A model generated the notes under the pieces. That model saw nothing but the letters and a program-made list of their open reading frames with translations. It was not told the DNA's origin and ran no database searches. This document shows, one piece after another, positions 1 to 12,529 of a stretch of DNA of 64,000 bases. Location of the stretch: positions 1 to 64,000 of the forward strand of contig JALDNG010002246.1 in NCBI GenBank assembly GCA_024349245.1. Direction: 5' to 3'. Source of the stretch: Neodontobutis hainanensis (lineage: Eukaryota; Chordata; Actinopteri; Gobiiformes; Odontobutidae). Both the position numbers and the translations under genes were made by a program. The number at the start of each line of letters is the position of its first letter. Position 1 is the first letter of the stretch.

Positions 1-1318
1 GTCTCTTTGTTGCCTCTGCCTCCTTGGGTCTCTTTGTCTCCTCTGCCTCCTCTAGTCACTCTGTAGCCTCTGCCTCCTCTGGTCTCTCTGCCTCCTCTGC
101 CTCCTCTGCTCTAACTGCCTCCTCTGCTCTCTCTGTCTCTCTGCCTCCTCTGGTCTCTCTGTGGCCTCAGCCTTCTCTGGTCTCTCTCTGGGCGCTGCCT
201 ACTCTGGTCTCTCTAAAGCATCTGCCTTTTCTGGTCTCTCTGCCTCCTCTGCCTCTCCTGGTCTCTCTGTGGCCTCTGTCTCCTCTAGACTCTCCTTGCC
301 TCCCCTGGTCTTTCTGTGGCCTCTGCCTCCTCTGGTCTCTCTGCCTCCTCTGTTTCCTTTCGTCTCTCTGGGGCCTCTGCCTCCTCTGGTCTCTCTGTCT
401 CCTCTGCCTCCTCTGGTCTCTCTGTGGCCTCTGCCTCCTCTGGTCTGTCTGTGTCCTCTGCCTCCTCTGGTCTCTCTGTGGCCTCTGCCTCCTCTGGTCT
501 CTCTGTCTCCTCTGCCTCCTCTGGTCTCTCTGCCTCCTCTGGTCTCTCTGTGGCCTCTGCCTCCTCTGGTCTGTCTGTGTCCTCTGCCTCCTCTGCCTCC
601 TCTGGTCTCTCTGTGGCCTCTGCCTCCTCTGGTCTCTCTGTGGCCTCTGCCTTCTCTGGTCTCTCTTTGGCCGCTGCCTCCTCTTGTCTCTCTGAGGCAT
701 CTGCCTCCTCTGGTCTCTCTGAGGCATCTGCCTCTGGTCTCTCTGTCTCTCTCTGCTCTTTCTCCTCTAACTCCTCTGGTCTCTCTGCCTCCTCTACCTT
801 CTCTGGTCTTTCTATGGCCCCTGCCTCCTCTGCTCTCTCTGTAACCTCTGCCTTCTCTTGTCTCTCTGCCTCCTCTGTCCCCTCTGGTCTCTCTGCCTCC
901 ACTGCTCTCTCTATTGACTCTGCCTCCTCTGGTCTCTTTGTCTCCTCTGCCTCCTCTAGGCACTCTGTGGCCTCTGCCTCCTCTGGTCTCTCTGCCTCAT
1001 CTGCCTCCTCTGCTCTAACTGCCTGCTCTGGTCTCTCTCTCTATGTCTCCTCTGGTCTCTCTATGGCCTCGGCCTCCTCTGGTCTCTCTATGGCCTCTGC
1101 CTCCTCTGGTCTCTCTGTCTCCTCTGCCTCCACTGGTCTCTCTGCCTTCTCTGCCTCCTATGCTCTCTCTGCCTCCTCTGGTCTGTCTGTGTCCTCTGCC
1201 TCCTCTGGTCTCTATCTGTGGCCTCTGCCTCCTGTGGCTCTCTGCCCTTGCTCTCCTCTGGTCTCTCTGTCTCCTCTGCCTCCAATGGTCTCTCTGCCTT
1301 CTCTGCATCCTCTGCACT

Positions 1319-2350
1319 CTCTACCTCCACTGGTCTCTCTGTGACCTCTGAAATCCTCTGGTCTCTCTGTAGCCTATGCCTACCCTGGATTCTCTGTGGC
1401 CTCTGCCTCCTCTAGTCTCTCTGTGTCCTCTGCCTCCTCGGGTCTCTTTGTCTCCTCTGTCTCCTCTAGTCACTCTGTGGCCTCTGCCTCCTCTTGTCTC
1501 TCTCCTCCTCTGCCTCCTCTGCTCTAACTGCCTCTGGTCTCTCTGTCTCTGCCTCCTCTGGTCTCTCTGTGGCCTCAGCCTCCTCTGGTGTCTCTGTGGC
1601 CTCTGCCTTCTCTGGTCTCTCTCTGGCCGCTGCCTACTCTGGTCTCTCTGAGGCATCTGCCTTTTCTGGTCTCTCTGCCTCCTCTGCCTCCCCTGGTCTC
1701 TCTGTGGCCTCTGCCTCCTCTAGACTCTCCTTGCCTCCCCTGGTCTTTCTGTGGCCTCTGCCTCCTCTGGTCTCTCTGCCTCCTCTGCTTCCTCTCGTCT
1801 CTCTGTGGCCTCTGCCTCCTCTGGTCTCTCTCTCTCTGCCTCCTCTGGTCTCTCTATGGCCTCGGCCTCCTCTGGTCTCTCTATGGCCTCTGCCTCCTCT
1901 GGTCTCTCTGTCTCCTCTGCCTCCACTGGTCTCTCTGCCTTCTCCCTCTGCTCTCTCTGCCTCCTCTGGTCTGTCTGTGTCCTCTGCCTCCTCTGGTCTC
2001 TATCTGTGGCCTCTGCCTCCTGTGGCCTCTCTGCCCTCTCTGCCTCCTCTGGTCTCTCTGTCTCCTCTGCCTCCAATGGTCTCTCTGCCTTCTCTGCCTC
2101 CTCTGCACTCTCTACCTCCACTGGTCTCTCTGTGACCTCTGCAATCCTCTGGTCTCTCGGTAGCCTATGCCTACCCTGGATTCTCTGTGGCCTCTGCCTC
2201 CTCTAGTCTCTCTGTGTCCTCTGCCTCCTCTGGTCTCTTGTCTCCTCTGTCTCCTCTAGTCACTCTGTGGCCTCTGCCTCCTCTGCTCTCTCTCCTCCTC
2301 TGCCTCCTCTGCTCTAACTGCCTCCTCTGGTCTCTCTGTCTCTCTGCCTC
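1319..2350. repeat. Higher-order repeat of about 790 bases in the CT minisatellite
   Basis: A block starting CTACCTCCACTGG near 1320 is repeated almost unchanged near 2112, about 791 bases later, and again near 4540, with a more diverged copy near 6456 and one in the right arm near 15192. The order of variant 9-base blocks within each copy is the same, which shows that units longer than the 27-mer have been amplified. I place the second copy's recognisable end only roughly. Confidence 0.7.
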
Positions 2351-5300
2351 CTCTGGTCTCTAGCCTCCTCTGGTGTCTCTGTGGCCTCTGCCTTCCTCTG
2401 GTCTCTCTCTGGCCGCTGCCTACTCTGGTCTCTCTGAGGCATCTGCCTTTCTGGTCTCTCTGCCTCCTCTGCCTCCCCTGGTCTCTCTGTGGCCTCTGCC
2501 TCCTCTAGACTCTCCTTGCCTCCCCTGGTCTTTCTGTGGCCTCTGCCTCCTCTGGTCTCTCTGGCCTCTGCCTCCTCTGGTCTCTCTGTGGCCTCTGCCT
2601 CCTCTGGTCTCTCTGTCTCCTTCCTCCTCTAGTCTCTATCTGTGGCCTCTGCCTCCTCTGGTCTGTCTGTGTCCTCTACTTCCTCTTGTCTCTATGTGGC
2701 CTCTGCCTTTTCTGGTCTCTCTGTCTCCTCTGCCTCCTCTGGTCTCTCTGCCTCCTCTGCCTGCTCTGCCTCCTCTGATCTCTCTGTGGCCTCTGCCTCC
2801 TCTGGTATCTCTGTCTCCTCTGCCTCGTCTGCTCTCTCTGTGGCCTCTGCCTCTGCTCTCTCTGTCTCCTCTATCTCCTCTGGTCTCTCTCTTGCCTCTG
2901 CCTCCTCTGGTCTCTTCGTGTCCTCTGCCTCCTCTGTTCTCTCTCTGGCCTCTGCCTCCTCTGGTCTCTCTGTCTCCTCTGCCTCCTCTGAACTCTCTCT
3001 GTGGCCTCTGCCTCCTCTGGTCTCTTTGTGGCCTCTGCCTCCTCTGGCCTCTCTATGGCCTCTGCATCCTCTGGACTCTCTGCCTCTTCTGGTCTTTCTG
3101 TGGCCTCTTCCTCCTCTAATCTCTCTGCCTCTTCCTCTGCCTCCTCTGGTCTCTCTGTGGCCTCTGCCTTCTCTCGTCTCTCTGTGGCCTCTGCCTCCTC
3201 TGGTCTCTCTGTCTCCTCTGTCTCCTCTGGTCTCTCTGCCTCCACTGGTCTCTCTATTGCCTCTGCCTCCTCTGGTCTCTTTGTTGCCTCTGCCTCCTTG
3301 GGTCTCTTTGTCCCCTCTGCCTCCTCTAGTCACTCTGTAGCCTCTGCCTCCTCTGGTCTCTCTGCCTCCTCTGCCTCCTCTGCTCTAACTGCCTCCTCTG
3401 CTCTCTCTGTCTCTCTGCCTCCTCTGGTCTCTCTGTGGCCTCAGCCTTCCTCTGGTCTCTCTGGGCGCTGCCTCCTCTGGTCTCTCTAAAGCATCTGCCT
3501 CTGGTCTCTCTGCCTCCTCTGCCTCTCTGGTCTCTCTGTGGCCTCTGTCTCCTCTAGACTCTCCTTGCCTCCTGGTCTTTCTGTGGCCTCTGCCTCCTCT
3601 GGTCTCTCTGCCTCCTCTGTTTCCTTTCGTCTCTCTGGGGCCTCTGCCTCCTCTGGTCTCTCTGTCTCCTCTGCCTCCTCTGGTCTCTCTGTGGCCTCTG
3701 CCTCCTCTGGTCTGTCTGTGTCCTCTGCCTCCTCTGGTCTCTCTGTGGCCTCTGCCTCCTCTGGTCTCTCTGTCTCCTCTGCCTCCTCTGGTCTCTCTGC
3801 CTCCTCTGGTCTCTCTGTGGCCTCTGCCTCCTCTGGTCTCTCTGTGGCCTCTGCCTTCTCTGGTCTCTCTTTGGCCGCTGCCTCCTCTTGTCTCTCTGAG
3901 GCATCTGCCTCCTCTGGTCTCTCTGAGGCATCTGCCTTTTCTGGTCTCTCTGTCTCCTTTGCCTTCTCTGGTCTCTCTTTCTCCTCTAACTCCTCTGGTC
4001 TCTCTGCCTCCTCTACCTTCTCTGGTCTTTCTATGGCCCCTGCCTATGGCCCCTTTTCTATGGCCCCTTTCTCTTGTCTCTCTGCCTCCTCTGTCCCCTC
4101 TGGTCTCTCTGCCTCCACTGCTCTCTCTATTGACTCTGCCTCCTCTGGTCTCTTTGTCTCCTCTGCCTCCTCTAGTCACTCTGTGGCCTCTGCCTCCTCT
4201 GGTCTCTCTGCCTCATCTGCCTCCTCTGCTCTAACTGCCTCCTCTGGTCTCTCGCTCTCTGCCTCCTCTGGTCTCTCTATGGCCTCGGCCTCCTCTGGTC
4301 TCTCTATGGCCTCTGCCTCCTCTGGTCTCTCTGTCTCCTCTGCCTCCACTGGTCTCTCTGCCTTCTCTGCCTCCTGTGCTCTCTCTGCCTCCTCTGGTCT
4401 GTCTGTGTCCTCTGCCTCCTCTGGTCTCTATCTGTGGCCTCTGCCTCCTGTGGCCTCTCTGCCCGTTGCCTCCTCTGGTCTCTCTGTCTCCTCTGCCTCC
4501 AATGGTCTCTCTGCCTTCTCTGCATCCTCTGCACTCTCTACCTCCACTGGTCTCTCTGTGACCTCTGCAATCCTCTGGTCTCTCTGTAGCCTATGCCTAC
4601 CCTGGATTCTCTGTGGCCTCTGCCTCCTCTAGTCTCTCTGTGTCCTCTGCCTCCTCGGGTCTCTTTGTCTCCTCTGTCTCCTCTAGTCACTCTGTGGCCT
4701 CTGCCTCCTCTGCTCTCTCTCCTCTGCCTCCTCTGCTCTAACTGCCTCCTCTGGTCTCTCTGTGGCCTCAGCCTCCTCTGGTGTCTCTGTGGACTCTGCC
4801 TTCTCTGGTCTCTCTCTGGCTGCTGCCTACTCTGGTCTCTCTGAGGCATCTGCCTTTTCTGGTCTCTCTGCCTCCTCTGCCTCCCCTGGTCTCTCTGTGG
4901 CCTCTGCCTCCTCTAGACTCTCCTTGCCTCCCCTGGTCTTTCTGTGGCCTCTGCCTCCTCTGGTCTCTCTGCCTCCTCTGCTTCCTCTCGTCTCTCTGTG
5001 GCCTCTGCCTCCTCTGGTCTCTCTGTCTCCGCTTCCTCCTCTAGTCTCTCTGTGGCCTCTGCCTCCTCTGGTCTGTCTGTGTCCTCTACTTCCTCTTGTC
5101 TCTATGTGGCCTCTGCGTTTTCTGGTCCCTCTGTCTCCTCTGCCTCCTCTGGTCTCTCTGCCTCCTCTGCCTGCTCTGCCTCCTCTGATCTCTCTGTGGC
5201 CTCTGCCTCCTCTGGTATCTCTGTCTCCTCTGCCTCGTCTGCTCTCTCTGTGGCCTCTGGCTCCTCTGCTCTCTCTGTCTCCTCTATCTCCTCTGGTCTC

Positions 5301-8300
5301 TCTCTTGCCTCTGCCTCCTCTGGTCTCTTTGTGTCCTCTGCCTCCTCTGTTCTCTCTCTGGCCTCTGCCTCCTCTGGTCTCTCTGTCTCCTCTGCCTCCT
5401 CTGAACTCTCTGTGGCCTCTGCCTCCTCTGGTCTCTTTGTGGCCTCTGCCTCCTCTGGCCTCTCTATGGCCTCTGCATCCTCTGGACTCTCTGCCTCTTT
5501 TGGTCTTTCTGTGGCCTCTTCCTCCTCTAATCTCTCTGCCTCTTCTGCTTACTCTCGTCTCTCTGTGGCCTCTGCCTTCTCTCGTCTCTCTGTGGCCTCT
5601 GCCTCCTCTGGTCTCTCTGTCTCCCTGCCTCCACTGGTCTCTCTGTCTCCTCTGCCTCCTCTCGTCTCTCTGTGGCCTCTGCCTCTTCTGGTCACTCTTT
5701 GGCCTCTGCCTCCTCTTGTCTCTCTATTCCTCTGCCTCCTCAGGTCTCTCTGTGGCCTCTGTCTCCTCTGGACTCTCTGCCTTCTCTGCATCCTCTAGTC
5801 TCTCTGCCTCCTCTGGTCTCTCTGTCTTTCTGCCTCTTCTGAACTCTTGGTGGCCTCTGTCTCCTCTGGTCTCTCTGCCTCCTCTGCCTCCTCTGGTCTC
5901 TCTGTGGCCTCTGCCTCCTCTGGTCTCTCTCTGGCCTCTGCCTTCTATTGTCTGTCTGCCTCCTATGCCCCCTCTGGTCTCTCTCCTCCACTGGTCTCAA
6001 TATTGCCTCTGCCTCCTCTGGACTGTCTGCCTCCTCTGATCTTTCTGTGGCCTCTGCCTCCTCTGGTCTCTCTGCCTCCTCTGCTTCCTCTCGTCTCTCT
6101 GTGGCCTCTGCCTCCTCTGGTCTCTTTGTATCCTCTGCCTCCTCTAGTCACTCTGTGGCCTCTGCCTGCTCTGGTCTCTTTGTGTCCTCTGCCTTCTCTG
6201 GTCTCTCTGCCTCCCCTGGTCTCTCTGCTGCTGGCTCCTCTGGTGTCTCTGTGGCATCTGCCTTTCTGGTCTCTCTGCCTCCTATGCGTCCTCTAATCAC
6301 TCTGCATCCTTTTGTCTCTCTGTCTTTCTTCCTTCTCTGAACTCTTGGTGGCCTCTGCCTCCTGTGGCCTCTCTGCCCGTTGCCTCCTCTGGTCTCTCTG
6401 TCTCCTCTGCCTCCACTGGTCTCTCTGCCTTCTCTGCCTCCTCTGCTCTCTCTACCTCCACTGGTCTCTCTGTGACCTATGCAATCCTCTGGTCTCTCTG
6501 TGGCCTATGTCTCTTTTGGATTCTCTGTGGCCTCTGCCTCCTCTGCTCTCTCTGTCTCCTCTGCCTCCTCTCATCTCTCTGTGGCCTCTGCCTCTTCTGG
6601 TCTCTCTGTGGCCTCGGTCTCCTCTGCTCTCTCTGCCTCCTCTGCATCCTCTCATCTCTCTGCCTCCTCTTGCCTCTCTGTCTTTCTGCCTCCTCTGAAC
6701 TCTCGGTGGCCTCTGAACTCTCGGTGGCCTCTGCCTCTGCCTCTCACTGTGGGTTCTGCCTCCTCTGGTCTCTCTGCCTCCTCTGCCTCCTCTGGTCTCT
6801 CTGTGGCCTCTGCCTCCTCTAGTCTCTCTGTGGCCGCTGCCTTCTCTTGTCTGTCTGCCTCCTATACCCCTCTGGTCTCTATGCCTCCACTGGCCTCTCT
6901 ATTGCCTCTGTTTCCGCTCGTCCCTCTGTGGCCTCTGCCTCCTCTGGTCTCTCTGTCTCCTCTGCCTCCTCTGAACTCTCTGTGGCCTCTGTCTCCTCTG
7001 GCCTCTCTATGGCCTCTGCATCCTCTGGACTCTCTGCCTCTTCTGGTCTTTCTGTGGCCTCTGCCTCCTCTGGTCTCTCTGCCTCTTCTGCTTCCTCTCG
7101 TCTCTCTGTGGCCTCTGCCTCCTCTGGTCTCTCTGTGGCCGCTGCCTTCTCTTGTCTGTCTTCCTCCTATGCCCCCTCTGGTCTCTCTGCCTGCACTGGT
7201 CTCTCTATTGCCTCTGCCTCTTCTGATCTCTCTGTGGCCTCTGCCTCCTCGGGTCTCTTTGTCTCCTCTGCCTCCTCTAGTCACTCTGTGGCCTCTGCCT
7301 CCTCTGGTCTCTCTGCCTCCTCTGCCTCCTCTGCTCTAACTGCCTCCTCTGGTCTCTCTGTCTCTCTGCCTCCTCTGGTCTCTTTGTGTCATCTGCCTTC
7401 TCTGGTCTCTCTGCCTCCCCTGGTCTCTCTGCTGCCGCTGGCTCCTCTGGTCTCTCTGTGGCATCTGCCTTTTCTGGTCTCTCTGCCTCCTATGCGTCCT
7501 CTAATCACTCTGCCTCCTTTGGTCTCTCTGTCTTTCTTCCTTCTCTGAACTCTCGGTGGCCTCTGCCTCCTGTGGCCTCTCTGCCCCGTTGCCTCCTCTG
7601 GTCTCTCTGTCTCCTCTGCCTCCACTGGTCTCTCTGCCTTCTCTGCCTCCTCTGCTCTCTCTACCTCCACTGGTCTCTCTGTGGCCTCTGCCTCTTCTGG
7701 TCTCTCTGTGGCCTCGGTCTCCTCTGCTCTCTCTGCCTCCTCTGCATCCTCTCGTCTCTCTGCCTCCTCTTGCCTCTCTGTCTTTCTGCCTCCTCTGAAC
7801 ACTCGGTGGCCTCTGCCCCCTCTGGTCTCACTGTGGGCTCTGCCTCCTCTGGTCTCTCTGCCTCCTCTGCCTCCTCTGGTCTCTCTGTGGCCGCTGCCTT
7901 CTCTTGTCTGTCTGCCTCCTATGCCCTCTCTGGTCTCTCTGCCTCCACTGGTCTCTCTCTTGCCTCTGCTTCCGCTCGTCTCTCTGTGGCCTCTGCCTCC
8001 TCTGGTCTCTCTGTCTCCTCTGCCTCCTCTGAACTCTCTGTGGCCTCTGCCTCCTCTGGTCTCTTTGTGGCCTCTGCCTCCTCTGGCCTCTCTATGCCCT
8101 CTGCATCCTCTGGACTCTCTGCCTCTTCTGGTCTTTCTGTGGCCTCTTCCTCCTCTAATCTCTCTGCCTCTTCTGCTTACTCTCATCTCTCTGTGGCCTC
8201 TGCCTTCTCTCGTCTCTCTGTGGCCTCTGCCTCCTCTGGTCTCTCTGTCTCCTCTGTCTCCTCTGGTCTCTCTGCCTCCACTGGTCTCTCTATTGCCTCT

Positions 8301-8616
8301 GCCTCCTCTGGTCTCTTTGTTGCCTCTGCCTCCTTGGGTCTCTTTGTCTCCTCTGCCTCCTCTAGTCACTCTGTAGCCTCTGCCTCCTCTGGTCTCTCTG
8401 CCTCCTCTGCCTCCTCTGCTCTAACTGCCTCCTCTGCTCTCTCTGTCTCTCTGTTTCCTCTGGTCTCTCTGTGGCCTCAGCCTTCTCTGGTCTCTCTCTG
8501 GGCGCTGCCTACTCTGGTCTCTCTGAGGCATCTGCCTCCTCTGGTCTCTCTGAGGCATCTGCCTTTTCTGGTCTCTCTGTCTCCTTTGCCTTCTCTGGTC
8601 TCTCTTTCTCCTCTAA

Positions 8617-8820
8617 CTCCTCTGGTCTCTCTGCCTCCTCTACCTTCTCTGGTCTTTCTATGGCCCCTGCCTCCTCTGCTCTCTCTGTAACCTCTGCCTT
8701 CTCTTGTCTCTCTGCCTCCTCTGTCCCCTCTGGTCTCTCTGCCTCCACTGCTCTCTCTATTGACTCTGCCTCCTCTGGTCTCTTTGTCTCCTCTGCCTCC
8801 TCTAGTCTCTCTGTGGCCTC
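8617..8820. repeat. Left copy of long flanking duplication at the Tx1 insertion
   Basis: The 204 bases directly left of the LINE match the sequence directly right of its poly(A) tail (14748-14916). Both begin CTCCTCTGGTCTCTCTGCCT and end at a GTGGCCTC block. The right copy lacks about 33 internal bases and has several substitutions. This could be a long target-site duplication made at insertion, or a pre-existing higher-order repeat copy, since related segments also occur near 773 and 3985. Confidence 0.5.
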
Positions 8821-9030
8821 GCCCCCTTTGAACAGAGCGGCTGTGCGCAGCGTGAGCGGAGAAACTCGAGAAAGGATTATCGTGTTATCGTGGACTATAC
8901 AGCGTTTTTTTTGAAGCTGCTTCTTAAGTTATTTTTGAGTTTAAGTGTATCTTTACCTCCTCCCAGCTGTTTGCTGCGGAGGAGCGTCTTAAGTTTCGTT
9001 TTTGATGAGCTTACGCTCAGCGGGACGAGA
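8821..9030 (+). promoter_or_regulatory. 5' UTR / likely internal promoter of the Tx1-clade LINE
   Basis: The CT array stops at GTGGCCTC and non-repetitive sequence starts GCCCCCTTTGAAC. It runs to the first plausible ORF1 start at 9031. Non-LTR elements carry their promoter in this leader. I see no clear TATA box, which is normal for LINE promoters. The function is inferred from position only. Confidence 0.55.
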
Positions 9031-10411
9031 ATGGATCAGGAAATGGAGGTGAGCACGGCGACGCGGAGAGTGGAATTAAGGAGAAAAGCACGGGAAATAA
9101 GGAAGCAGAAAGAAAGAAAACAGACGGAGGGGAAAATCAGAGTTTAAACACGTATGAAAAGAGGTGACTATAATACTGGACATTGTTGGAGGAGAGGTGG
9201 CGGCGATGAATCTAATCAGAGCCGCTAAGGAGCATGTGGAAACATTACGGGTGCCGAATGATAAACATGGACAAATCGTGACCGTGACATCAGCTCAAGC
9301 CAAGGAAAAACTTTTAGATGGCTTTCGAGTGGGAGAAGCCAGGATCCACGGCAAAGAAATCACACAGGACGAACTGGTGGTGTCTTTCATGGGACTACCG
9401 GTCTACATTGAGGACGGGAAATCCAGGACAAGCTGAAAGCCTGGGAGTCACGGCGGTGTCCAGAGTGGGCGGAGGATGTGGCCCGGGACGGACGTGGCCG
9501 ATGGGACAAGATACGTGAAGGTAAAGTTCACTGACACTGTTAAATCACTGCCGTACTCCGCACGCTTTATCACAGCGGCTGGTCCAGAGTTTTCAGAGTC
9601 TTACATGACAGACAGGTTAAAGTGTGTAGAGGGTGCTTACAGCCTGACCATGTGTACAGGGACTGTCCCGAGTTTTTATGCCGGAAATGCGGAAATCAGG
9701 GCACTACGCGAGAGAGTGCACAGAAGCCAGGGCGCATCACAACGAAAACAACACTCACCGCACACGGCTCACAGAGAAGGGGACACAAACACATGCGAGG
9801 GGCTGCTTGAGACGGGGAAAGCAGTGGAGCTTCAGAGCAGGTCTATCAACACCTATTCAGTGAGGAGGTGGGGGCAATGAGTAAAATGCCACAGCGTGTG
9901 GAGGCGCCTGTGCAGGAGCGGGACGGAGGCGGCTTCTCACCCGACTCCTAGCCAGGGGAGGACAAACAAAGCCTTACCCCTAAGGCCACAATGACGGAGG
10001 TCGAACCCGGGAAGGGGGAATAGTGGACCGGCACCACGTTCTACCCCGGACGGGCGGCTCCTGAAGGAGCCGGACTCCCAGGCCGAGCAGGAGCAAAAGC
10101 CTGGAACTGAGGGAAAGGGCAGGGAGTAGAAATGAGCAAAAAGACACAGAAGGAAAATCGTGCACTGAGAAAGGAAAAACATCTGGGAAAAACCCTGAGC
10201 GCATTTAGAACAGTGCAATGTGCGCATAGCACACATGTCTAAAACTCAAATCCCAATGCCGCCACGCCTGGGACCAGTTCCATCCGTCATTGATAAAACA
10301 CACGGGGCAGAGGCAGAATCAGAGCCAATGGCTTTGGAAATGACTGAAGCAAAGAAAGACACTCTGAAAATGAGGGAAAGAAAGCAACAAAGAAACACAA
10401 ATAAGGCCTAG
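9031..10411 (+). pseudogene. Tx1-clade LINE ORF1 (gag-like RNA-binding protein), frameshifted
   Basis: ORF1 proteins of this clade bind the element RNA and form the ribonucleoprotein used in retrotransposition. The start chosen is the ATG at 9031, giving a charged Lys/Arg/Glu-rich N-terminus that ends in a stop at 9147. The reading then continues in another frame from about 9164 to 9436, with further shifts near 9418, 9450 and 9590. Two zinc knuckles are visible. The first is at 9625-9666 (CRGCLQPDHVYRDC, CX2CX4HX4C). The second is at 9679-9719 (pattern CX2CX4HX4C) but lacks one base near 9702, which breaks its frame. The C-terminal part is low-complexity and polar, and an open stretch ends in a stop at 10409-10411, just before ORF2. 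The family assignment is strong; exact frame joins are uncertain. Confidence 0.8.
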
Positions 10412-10487
10412 ACTATCTCTCTCAGCCCCTCAGCATGACGCAGTCCCTAGTCTCCATTAACACACGGGGCCTACGAGCCAGCTACGA

Positions 10488-11369
10488 GTGCACAGTGTAT
10501 TACATGCCTGCAAGTGGGACATATTATGCCTACAGGAAACCTGGTGGGAGCAGGAACACGTAGAGGCTGTAAAAGCCATGCGCGTGGGGACAGTGTTCGC
10601 AGCTTTAGGGACAGCAAGATCAAGCGGTGTGACAGTAATAGTAAAACCAGGTCCATGGGGGACCCCAAAACTGTCACACACAGATCCACAGGGGCGGTTC
10701 TTAGTAATAGACTTTACAGGCACAATAAAGTTAAGACTAATAAACATATACGCACCAAACAGTGAAACAGAAAGAAGAGTTTTCTTCACACACATAGCAA
10801 GATTCATAAATGAAAAAACAATAATAATTGGAGATTTCAACACTGTGCTCAGCAAATTAGACTTAAGCAAAAACAACACATACAAATACGACACAAGTCG
10901 AACAGAACTTTTCAACATAATGAGCAGCACAGGCATAATAGATGCCTGGAGAAGTCAAAATCAAAACAAACGGGCTTTCTCACGAAGACAGGTAGTACTA
11001 GGTAAATTAAAACAATCAAGAATCGACATGTGCCTGATTTCCGTAAACCTGGTGCGCAGGCTAGGGGGGGCACAGTACACATGGTCGAGTCTAAGTGACC
11101 ACGCTCAACTATCAGTGAACCTAGTAATCAAAAGGGCCCAAAGGAACGGAGGAACGTGGGTATTAAACAACTCCTTACTAGAAAATAATCTATTCACAAA
11201 ACAAATAGACAAACTGTTAAGAAGCTTAGAGGTTGAGATGGAGGAACTAGAAAGCACTATAGAGTGGTGGGAACAAGCAAAAACAAGAATAAAAATGACT
11301 GCCATTAAATTCAGCAAACAAAGAGGTGGAAAGAGAAAGAGGAAGAAAGAAAGATCAGAGAAAAATTAA
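10488..11369 (+). pseudogene. APE-type endonuclease segment of the Tx1-clade ORF2
   Basis: This 293-codon open stretch (opening with GTG only because the true N-terminus lies across a frameshift) holds the canonical APE endonuclease set: LCLQETWW with the catalytic Glu at residue 17, NIYAPN with Tyr at 88, IIIGDFN with Asp 116 and Asn 118, RID with Asp 180, and LSDH with Asp 204 and His 205. All expected metal- and phosphate-binding positions are present, so this domain looks chemically intact. The stretch ends in a Lys/Arg-rich run where a frame change in an A-rich tract (about 11340-11369) disconnects it from the reverse transcriptase. Confidence 0.87.
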
Positions 11370-11460
11370 TGATTCTAAGTGATATAATGGCTGAAAATGG
11401 GGAAGTAAACACAGAATATCAAACTTTGAAAGCAAACTTAGAGCAGATAGAAACGGTCAA

Positions 11461-12525
11461 ATGGGGGCAATGATCAGAGCAAAAGCTCAATATACAGTAG
11501 AGGAGAGAGATCAACGGCATTTTTTTTTTGGACTAGAAAGACAAAGACAGACAAAACAATACATTCAAAAGCTGGTAAGTAGCAGCACAGGAAGGGAAAT
11601 AACGGAAATTGAAGATATATTAGAAGAAACAGAAAACTATTACACCAACCTATTTAAATCACAGAGCATATCACAGAACCACCTGGAAGCAGCAGTAGAA
11701 GCCCTAGACAGGAAGCTGGGAGAGGCAGATTTGAAAGCATGTGATGCCCCCATATCCATGGATGAGCTGAAGACAGCCATAAAAAGTTTAAACAACAATA
11801 AGAGCCCAGGCGCGGACGGCCTAACGGCAGAATTTTTTAAGAAATTCTCGCACCAGCTGGTGCCCATCATATACAGAGTATTTGCAGATATGGAACAAGA
11901 ACATAGGACATCAACAACATTCGCAACAAGTGTTGTGACCCTCCTCTTCAAAAGGCGAGAAACCAAACTGGAAAATTACAGACCCATCAGCTTACTAAAC
12001 ACAGACTACAAAATTCTGGCAAAAATACTAGGAAACAGGCTGAAAAGAGTTATAAGTAAGTTGGTATCTGACACACAGGCATATAGTATACCAGGGAGGG
12101 ACATATCAGACACAGCACTATCCATGAAATACATATTAAAACACATGCATAACTCAGCAGGAATACACATCAGCGTTGATTTCAGCAAGGCTTTCGATAG
12201 GGTGGAGCATCAGTTTTTGTGGGACATTATGAGAAAATGTAACTTTGGGCCGAGATTCAGGGATTGGCTGATCATGCTTTACAGCAACGCAAAGAGTAGA
12301 GTTAAGTGCAATGGCTTTCTGACAGGAGCCTTTTCATTAGGAAGATCAGTGAGACAGGGATGCCCTATGTCCTCGCTTTTATATAGTTTGGCAGTCGAGC
12401 CATTAGCAGCAATGATAAAGAAAAATAAAGACATAGAAGGAATAGAAGTGCCCAGTGGAGAAGAATTTAAAATTCTCCAATACGCGGATGACACAAACCT
12501 GTTAATGAGAGACATGAAAGCCTAA
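11461..12525 (+). pseudogene. Reverse transcriptase segment of the Tx1-clade ORF2
   Basis: This 354-codon open stretch has the ordered motifs of a non-LTR reverse transcriptase: NNNKSPGADGLTAEFFK near residues 110-127, ENYRPISLLNTDYKI, the first catalytic Asp in FSKAFDRVEH (Asp codon 12196-12198), SVRQGCPMSSLLY, and the catalytic YADD at 12481-12492. The RQGCP-type motif and the L1-like spacing support the L1/Tx1 group over CR1/L2. It stops a few residues after YADD because of a frameshift near 12520; the continuation is open in another frame from about 12530 to 13463. Confidence 0.9.
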
Positions 12526-12529
12526 ACGC

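Larger units (their letters stand above)
1..8820. repeat. CT-rich minisatellite array (9-base blocks, 27/18-base units), left part
   Basis: The whole stretch is built from 9-base blocks, usually combined as 27-base or 18-base units that begin TCTCTCTG and end GCCTCCTCTGG. The plus strand is dominated by C and T and is almost free of A. All stop codons contain A on the plus strand, and minus-strand stops appear as A-bearing trinucleotides on the plus strand, so long open frames exist in nearly every frame without implying a gene. Unit lengths are mostly multiples of 9, so frames are preserved. Higher-order structure is visible: a landmark containing GTAGCCTATGCCTACCC recurs near 1368, 2159 and 4586 (and near 15240 beyond the LINE), and the sequence at position 1 recurs near 3278 and 8318. 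The array extends off the left edge. I see no splice structure or conserved protein. Confidence 0.93.

Noticed and set aside
7389..8369. Minus-strand open frame with RGG-like and Glu-rich repeats that could mimic an RNA-binding protein
   Set aside because: It is a direct translation of the minisatellite unit, with alternative open frames over the same bases and no non-repeat segment.
9937..10236. Minus-strand open frames opposite LINE ORF1
   Set aside because: They are shadows of the frameshifted ORF1 C-terminal region.
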